A program made the position numbers and the translations under genes. A stretch of DNA of 64,000 bases from Streptosporangium pseudovulgare (GTDB taxonomy: Bacteria > Actinomycetota > Actinomycetes > Streptosporangiales > Streptosporangiaceae). The first letter of the stretch is position 1. The number at the start of each line of letters is the position of its first letter. The DNA lies in NCBI RefSeq assembly GCF_014648055.1, contig NZ_BMQJ01000011.1:62001-126000 (forward strand), in the 5' to 3' direction. Below are positions 60,483-64,000 of the stretch, one piece after another. Under the pieces are notes generated by a model. The model was not told the origin of the DNA, ran no database searches, and worked only from the letters and a program-made list of their open reading frames with translations.

Positions 60483-60739
60483 GGTGGTGACGGCCCCCTC
60501 CCGCTGCCCGTGCGTGCCCTCGCGGCCCGGTCCCGCGACGCCGGGCCCGCGGAGGACAGTTCATCACGGGCGGGCCCGGTCATGGTGTCCGTTCCGGACA
60601 GGCAAGGCGCACCATACCCGCCCTTTTCCCCGTCCTGACCTGCGTGGATACATGATTGGTCTATGCGCGTACGCGACAAAAAGGGGAATTGCGGGCATGC
60701 GACGGGGGCGCTCGTGCTCCCCCGCCGGGAGAGCACGGA

Positions 60740-62812
60740 ATGAAGGACACCCGGATCGACATCTCCAGCGGCCTGGCCCTGGAACTCTTCGACCCGGCCC
60801 CGGTCGGGGTGGCGGTCAGCAGGGGCCCGGATCATCGCCTGGTGTACACCAACGCCGCCTTCCGGTCGGCCTTCGGCAACCGCCCCCTGAACGTGCCCGC
60901 ACGTGAGGCGTTCGCCGACCTGGTCGAGCGCGACTCCTACATCTCGATGCTGGACCGGGTCATGCGGGACGGGCACCCGGTGAACATCATCGAGGGCCGG
61001 GCCACCATGTCCTTCGCCGACACCGGCCCGCAGGAGCGCTTCTTCAACTTCAGCATGTCGGAGATCTACCTCGATGACGGCGAGCGCGGGGTGCTGCAGG
61101 TGTCCGTGGAGGTGACCGAGCAGATCGTCGCCTCACGGTGGATCGACGCCCTGTCGGAGGAGCGGCGCCGCCTGCTGCGGCGCTACCGCAACCTGGGGCG
61201 GGTCGGCACCCAGATGCTCTGGGTGACCGGGGCCGACGGCCGCGTCATCGAGCCGAGCCCCGGGTGGCAGAAGGTGACCGGCCAGTCGTGGGAGGAGTTC
61301 CACGGCGACGGGTGGCTCGACGCCGTCCACCCCGACGACCGGGACGAGACCGCCGAGTCGTGGATCAAGGCGATCGAGGAGGTGCTCCCGCTGTGGGAGC
61401 ACGTCCACCGGATCCGGCTGGCCGACGGGAGTTACCGGCACTTCAGCGCGCGGGCCGTACCGGTGCACGAGGACGACCGCGTGGTCGAGTGGGTCGGCAC
61501 CTGCGCCGACATCGAGCAGCAGTGGCAGGAGGAGCGGTACCGCGAGCTGCTGGGCCGCGCCTCGGCCGCCACCGCGGACGTCACGCGCCTGGAGGAGATG
61601 CTCTCGGCGCTGGCGCACGTGATCGTGCCGGAACTGGCCGACGCGTGCGGCATCTACCTGCTGCCGGAGTCGCCGGACCGGCCGGTGGGCCCCCCGCTCG
61701 TCTTCCGGCACGTCGCCGGCTCCGTACGGCAGGGCCTGCCCGGTCTGCCGACCGGGTACGAGGTGACGCTGGGCCCGGGGAGCGCGCTGGTGCGGGCGGT
61801 GCGCCGCCGCCACGTCGTGCGCCGCGAGTTCCCCCGCGGGGCGCCCCCGCCGGACCTGCGGCTGGCGCCGGGCACCAGCAGGTGGCTGGTCACCTCCGGG
61901 GCCACCAGCGTGGCGCTCGTCCCGGTCATCGTCGACGGGTTCGTGGCGGCGCTGGTGACCACCGCCACCTGCGGGGACCGCCCGGCGATCGGCGAGGCCG
62001 ACGTCACCCTGATCAGCCAGATGCTCGACCACGCGCACGACGCGCTCAGCGGTGCCATGGAGTTCCAGCGCACCCAGCGGGTGGCGCTGGCCCTGCAGCG
62101 CAGCCTGCTGGCCGAGCCGCCGTCCGTCCCCGGCCTGCGGATCGTGGCCCGTTACCGGCCGAGCCCGGCGGCCGCGGCGGTCGGCGGCGACTGGTACGAC
62201 TGCTTCCTGCTGCACGACGGCACCCCCGTGCTGACGATCGGGGACGTCGCCGGCCACGACCTGCCCGCGGCCGTGACCATGGGCCAGATCCGCACCATGC
62301 TCAGGGGGCTGGCCGTGGACCGCGAGGAGCCGCCGGAGGAGATCCTGCGGCGGCTGGACAAGGCGATGGAGCTGTTGTGCGACGACCAGACGGCCACCTG
62401 CGTACTGGCCCGCGCCGAGCGGGCGGAGGCCGGCCGGTGGCGGCTGAACTACTCGGTGGCGGGCCACCCGCCGCCGCTGCTGATCGCCGCCGACGGCCGC
62501 GGGCGGTTCCTCGACGAGCCGCTCAGCCCGCTGCTGGGCATCACGAAGGACCTGCCGCGCCGTGGCGCCACCGAGCCGCTGCCCCCGGGCTCCACGCTCC
62601 TGCTCTACACCGACGGCCTGGTCGAGCGTCGCGGCGAGGACCTCGGGATCGGGCTGAACCGGCTGCGGGACCACGCCATGTCGCTCGCCCGCGAGCCGCT
62701 GGACGTCTTCTGCGACGAGCTGCTGGCCCGGCTGGTGGCCGGCGGGGACGACGACATCGCCATGATCGCGCTGCGGACCCCCCTCACAGCGGGAGAACGC
62801 CACCCGGTTTGA
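60740..62812 (+). CDS. PAS-GAF-SpoIIE (PP2C) phosphatase
   Basis: 690-residue signalling phosphatase. A first PAS domain spans about 10-130, a second PAS domain about 145-285 (WVTGADGRVIEPSPGWQKVTG), a GAF-like domain about 300-460, and a C-terminal SpoIIE/PP2C domain about 475-685. The last has VGGDWYDCFLLHDG, IGDVAGHDLPAA, LLLYTDGLVERRGEDLG and DDIAMIALR, which carry its metal-binding Asp residues. Such proteins usually dephosphorylate anti-anti-sigma factors and so switch on stress sigma factors. ATG 60740 was chosen as a natural PAS N-terminus with GGGAGAG 5-7 bases upstream. It overlaps the convergent Lrp gene by 29 bases. Confidence 0.92.
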   Translation: MKDTRIDISSGLALELFDPAPVGVAVSRGPDHRLVYTNAAFRSAFGNRPLNVPAREAFADLVERDSYISMLDRVMRDGHPVNIIEGRATMSFADTGPQERFFNFSMSEIYLDDGERGVLQVSVEVTEQIVASRWIDALSEERRRLLRRYRNLGRVGTQMLWVTGADGRVIEPSPGWQKVTGQSWEEFHGDGWLDAVHPDDRDETAESWIKAIEEVLPLWEHVHRIRLADGSYRHFSARAVPVHEDDRVVEWVGTCADIEQQWQEERYRELLGRASAATADVTRLEEMLSALAHVIVPELADACGIYLLPESPDRPVGPPLVFRHVAGSVRQGLPGLPTGYEVTLGPGSALVRAVRRRHVVRREFPRGAPPPDLRLAPGTSRWLVTSGATSVALVPVIVDGFVAALVTTATCGDRPAIGEADVTLISQMLDHAHDALSGAMEFQRTQRVALALQRSLLAEPPSVPGLRIVARYRPSPAAAAVGGDWYDCFLLHDGTPVLTIGDVAGHDLPAAVTMGQIRTMLRGLAVDREEPPEEILRRLDKAMELLCDDQTATCVLARAERAEAGRWRLNYSVAGHPPPLLIAADGRGRFLDEPLSPLLGITKDLPRRGATEPLPPGSTLLLYTDGLVERRGEDLGIGLNRLRDHAMSLAREPLDVFCDELLARLVAGGDDDIAMIALRTPLTAGERHPV

Positions 62813-63236
62813 GGGCCTTCATCGCGATCTGCGAGGTGAGCTTGTCCAGGCCGGGCAGGCGGCCCAGCCGCTCCAGGCAGAGCTGGCTGTAGGCGTCCAT
62901 GTCCGGCACGGCGACGCGCAGGACGTAGTCCGGGCGGCCGAACATGCGCAGGCACTCCACCACGTCCTCGATCTCCATGACGGCGGCCTCGAACGCCGTG
63001 ACGGTCTCGGCGTCCTGGCCCTCCAGCTCCACGTAGGCCAGGACCTGGAAGCCCCGCCCGACGGCCGCCGGGTCGAGGACGGCGCGGTAGCCGCTGATCA
63101 CTCCCGACTCCTCCAGGTTGCGGACCCGGCGCAGGCACGGCGAGGGGGTCAGCCGGACCCGCTCGGCCAGCTCCTGGTTGCTGAGCCGCCCCTCCCGCTG
63201 GAGGAGGCTGAGAATTGCGCGATCGGTGACATCCAT
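62784..63236 (-). CDS. Lrp/AsnC-family transcriptional regulator
   Basis: 150-residue Lrp/AsnC regulator. The HTH (1-60) reads DVTDRAILSLLQREGRLSN, QELAERVRLTPSPCLRRVR and LEESGVI. The RAM ligand domain (about 65-145) has VLAYVELEG and GRPDYVLRVAVPDMDAY. I chose the ATG at 63236; the frame stays open upstream but without support. It is divergent from an indolepyruvate:ferredoxin oxidoreductase gene, so it probably senses an aromatic or branched-chain amino acid and controls it. Its 3' end overlaps the phosphatase gene on the other strand. Confidence 0.93.
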   Translation of the reverse strand: MDVTDRAILSLLQREGRLSNQELAERVRLTPSPCLRRVRNLEESGVISGYRAVLDPAAVGRGFQVLAYVELEGQDAETVTAFEAAVMEIEDVVECLRMFGRPDYVLRVAVPDMDAYSQLCLERLGRLPGLDKLTSQIAMKALKPGGVLPL

Positions 63237-63275
63237 GGCAACAAATGTTAACCGACCAGCAATCCGGCATAAATC

Positions 63276-63304
63276 TTGACATCGCGTGCGCCGTAGCCTG
63301 GCAT
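63276..63304 (+). promoter_or_regulatory. Probable promoter of indolepyruvate oxidoreductase gene
   Basis: TTGACA (63276-63281) is a perfect -35. A 17-base spacer leads to TGGCAT (63299-63304), a weak -10, so activation may be needed. TAGCCT occurs twice, 10 bases apart (63294 and 63304), at the likely start region. Confidence 0.5.
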
Positions 63305-63345
63305 AGCCTTGCCGCACCCTCAGCCACTGAAGATGGGACGGAAGC

Positions 63346-64000
63346 ATGACGATCTTCGCCGACCCCCGAGAGGCGACTCCCGGCGACGGGCACCCCCGCG
63401 GCGAGGGTCGGGAGTTCATGACCGGCACGCAGGCCCTGGTCCGGGTGATCCTCGACCAGATGCGCGCCGACCGCGCCGCCGGCCTCGACACCGGCGCGAT
63501 GGTGTCGGGATACCCCGGCTCTCCGCTCGGCGGCTTCGACCAGGAGCTCATCCGCTCCCGTCGGCTCGCCGAGGAGCTCGGCGTCGTGCACCGGCCCGGC
63601 CAGAACGAGGAGCTCGGCGCCACCGCCGCCTGGGGCAGCCAGCTCGTGCCCTCCCTCCCCCGGCCGCGCAGGACCGGCGTCCTGGGCGTCTGGTACGGCA
63701 AGGCCCCCGGCGTCGACCGCGCGGCCGACGCCCTGCGGCACGGCAACTTCGTCGGCGCCCACCCCGACGGCGGCCTGATCGCCTTCTGCGGCGACGACCC
63801 GGGCTGCAAGTCCTCCACGCTGCCGTCGGCCACCGAGACCGCGCTCGCCGCGATGGGCATGCCCGTCGTCCACCCCGGCACCGTGCAGGAACTGCTCGAC
63901 CTGGGCCGGCACGCCGTCGCCGCCTCCCGCGCCAGCGGCCTGTGGGTGGCCGTCAAGGCCGTCTCCAACGTGGTGGACGCCACCGGCACGGTCGAGACCG
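63346..64000 (+). CDS. Indolepyruvate:ferredoxin oxidoreductase, N-terminal part
   Basis: The first 218 residues of a large thiamine-diphosphate 2-oxoacid:ferredoxin oxidoreductase, cut by the window end. Text typical of the fused actinobacterial form includes GTQALVRVILDQMRADR, VSGYPGSPLGGFDQEL, HRPGQNEELGATAAWGSQL, WYGKAPGVDRAADALRHGN and FCGDDPGCKSSTLPS. The enzyme oxidatively decarboxylates arylpyruvates from aromatic amino acids, making acyl-CoA and reduced ferredoxin. ATG 63346 follows GGGACGGAAG. It is divergent from the Lrp/AsnC regulator. Confidence 0.92.
   Translation, partial: MTIFADPREATPGDGHPRGEGREFMTGTQALVRVILDQMRADRAAGLDTGAMVSGYPGSPLGGFDQELIRSRRLAEELGVVHRPGQNEELGATAAWGSQLVPSLPRPRRTGVLGVWYGKAPGVDRAADALRHGNFVGAHPDGGLIAFCGDDPGCKSSTLPSATETALAAMGMPVVHPGTVQELLDLGRHAVAASRASGLWVAVKAVSNVVDATGTVET

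Overview
The window is about 72% G+C, uses GTG and TTG starts freely, and has tightly packed, translationally coupled genes with GGAGG-type ribosome sites. Together with the families present (Lrp/AsnC-controlled indolepyruvate oxidoreductase, SpoIIE phosphatase, FolP2-type DHPS, LytR-CpsA-Psr protein, paralogous ClpP and S4) this points to a filamentous actinomycete, most likely of the Streptosporangiales. That placement is an inference from gene style. No rRNA, tRNA or CRISPR array was seen.

Layout. 1-4035: an ABC ATPase and a LolA/RseB-like exported protein, divergent from an OmpR-type two-component pair. 4036-19500 looks like an accessory island. It carries (i) a Trypco2 protein coupled to a trypsin-STAND NTPase-TPR giant, an architecture known from predicted bacterial conflict systems; (ii) a decayed IS256-type transposase; (iii) an HTH-TPR regulator divergent from an unrecognised seven-function cluster at 10743-18388, with two HprK-like P-loop proteins, a medium-chain dehydrogenase-like protein, a sugar-isomerase-like TIM barrel, a small-molecule kinase and a 911-residue AdoHcyase-like/Gfo-Idh-MocA fusion; and (iv) a graveyard with Nudix and LanC fragments. 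19725-31892 returns to ordinary genes: a PLP decarboxylase, a small kinase, a FolP2-like protein, a LysR regulator, a membrane zinc peptidase, an LCP protein, a membrane spermidine-synthase-like protein, and an intracellular subtilase with a small companion.

31983-43826: a DrrAB-type ABC exporter with its TetR repressor, a voltage-gated-type cation channel, a cysteine-free S4 paralogue and a DUF2470 protein sharing two iron boxes, ClpP, a copper/heme set (membrane protein, PCuAC, Dyp peroxidase), an SH3 protein, a glyoxalase/MarR pair and a phosphotransferase. 43867-51613 holds enzymes and stress-type small proteins separated by several short-period tandem repeats. 51614-58052 is a complete glucose-to-pyruvate/glyceraldehyde-3-phosphate Entner-Doudoroff operon (zwf, edd, glk, eda) divergent from a ROK regulator. 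58408-64000 holds hypothetical, hemerythrin, endonuclease/phosphatase, PAS-GAF-SpoIIE and Lrp genes and the start of an indolepyruvate:ferredoxin oxidoreductase.

The best candidates for something undescribed are the 10743-18388 cluster and, as a specific instance of a predicted but little-tested class, the Trypco2/protease-NTPase pair. All assignments are by reading motifs; no database search was run.
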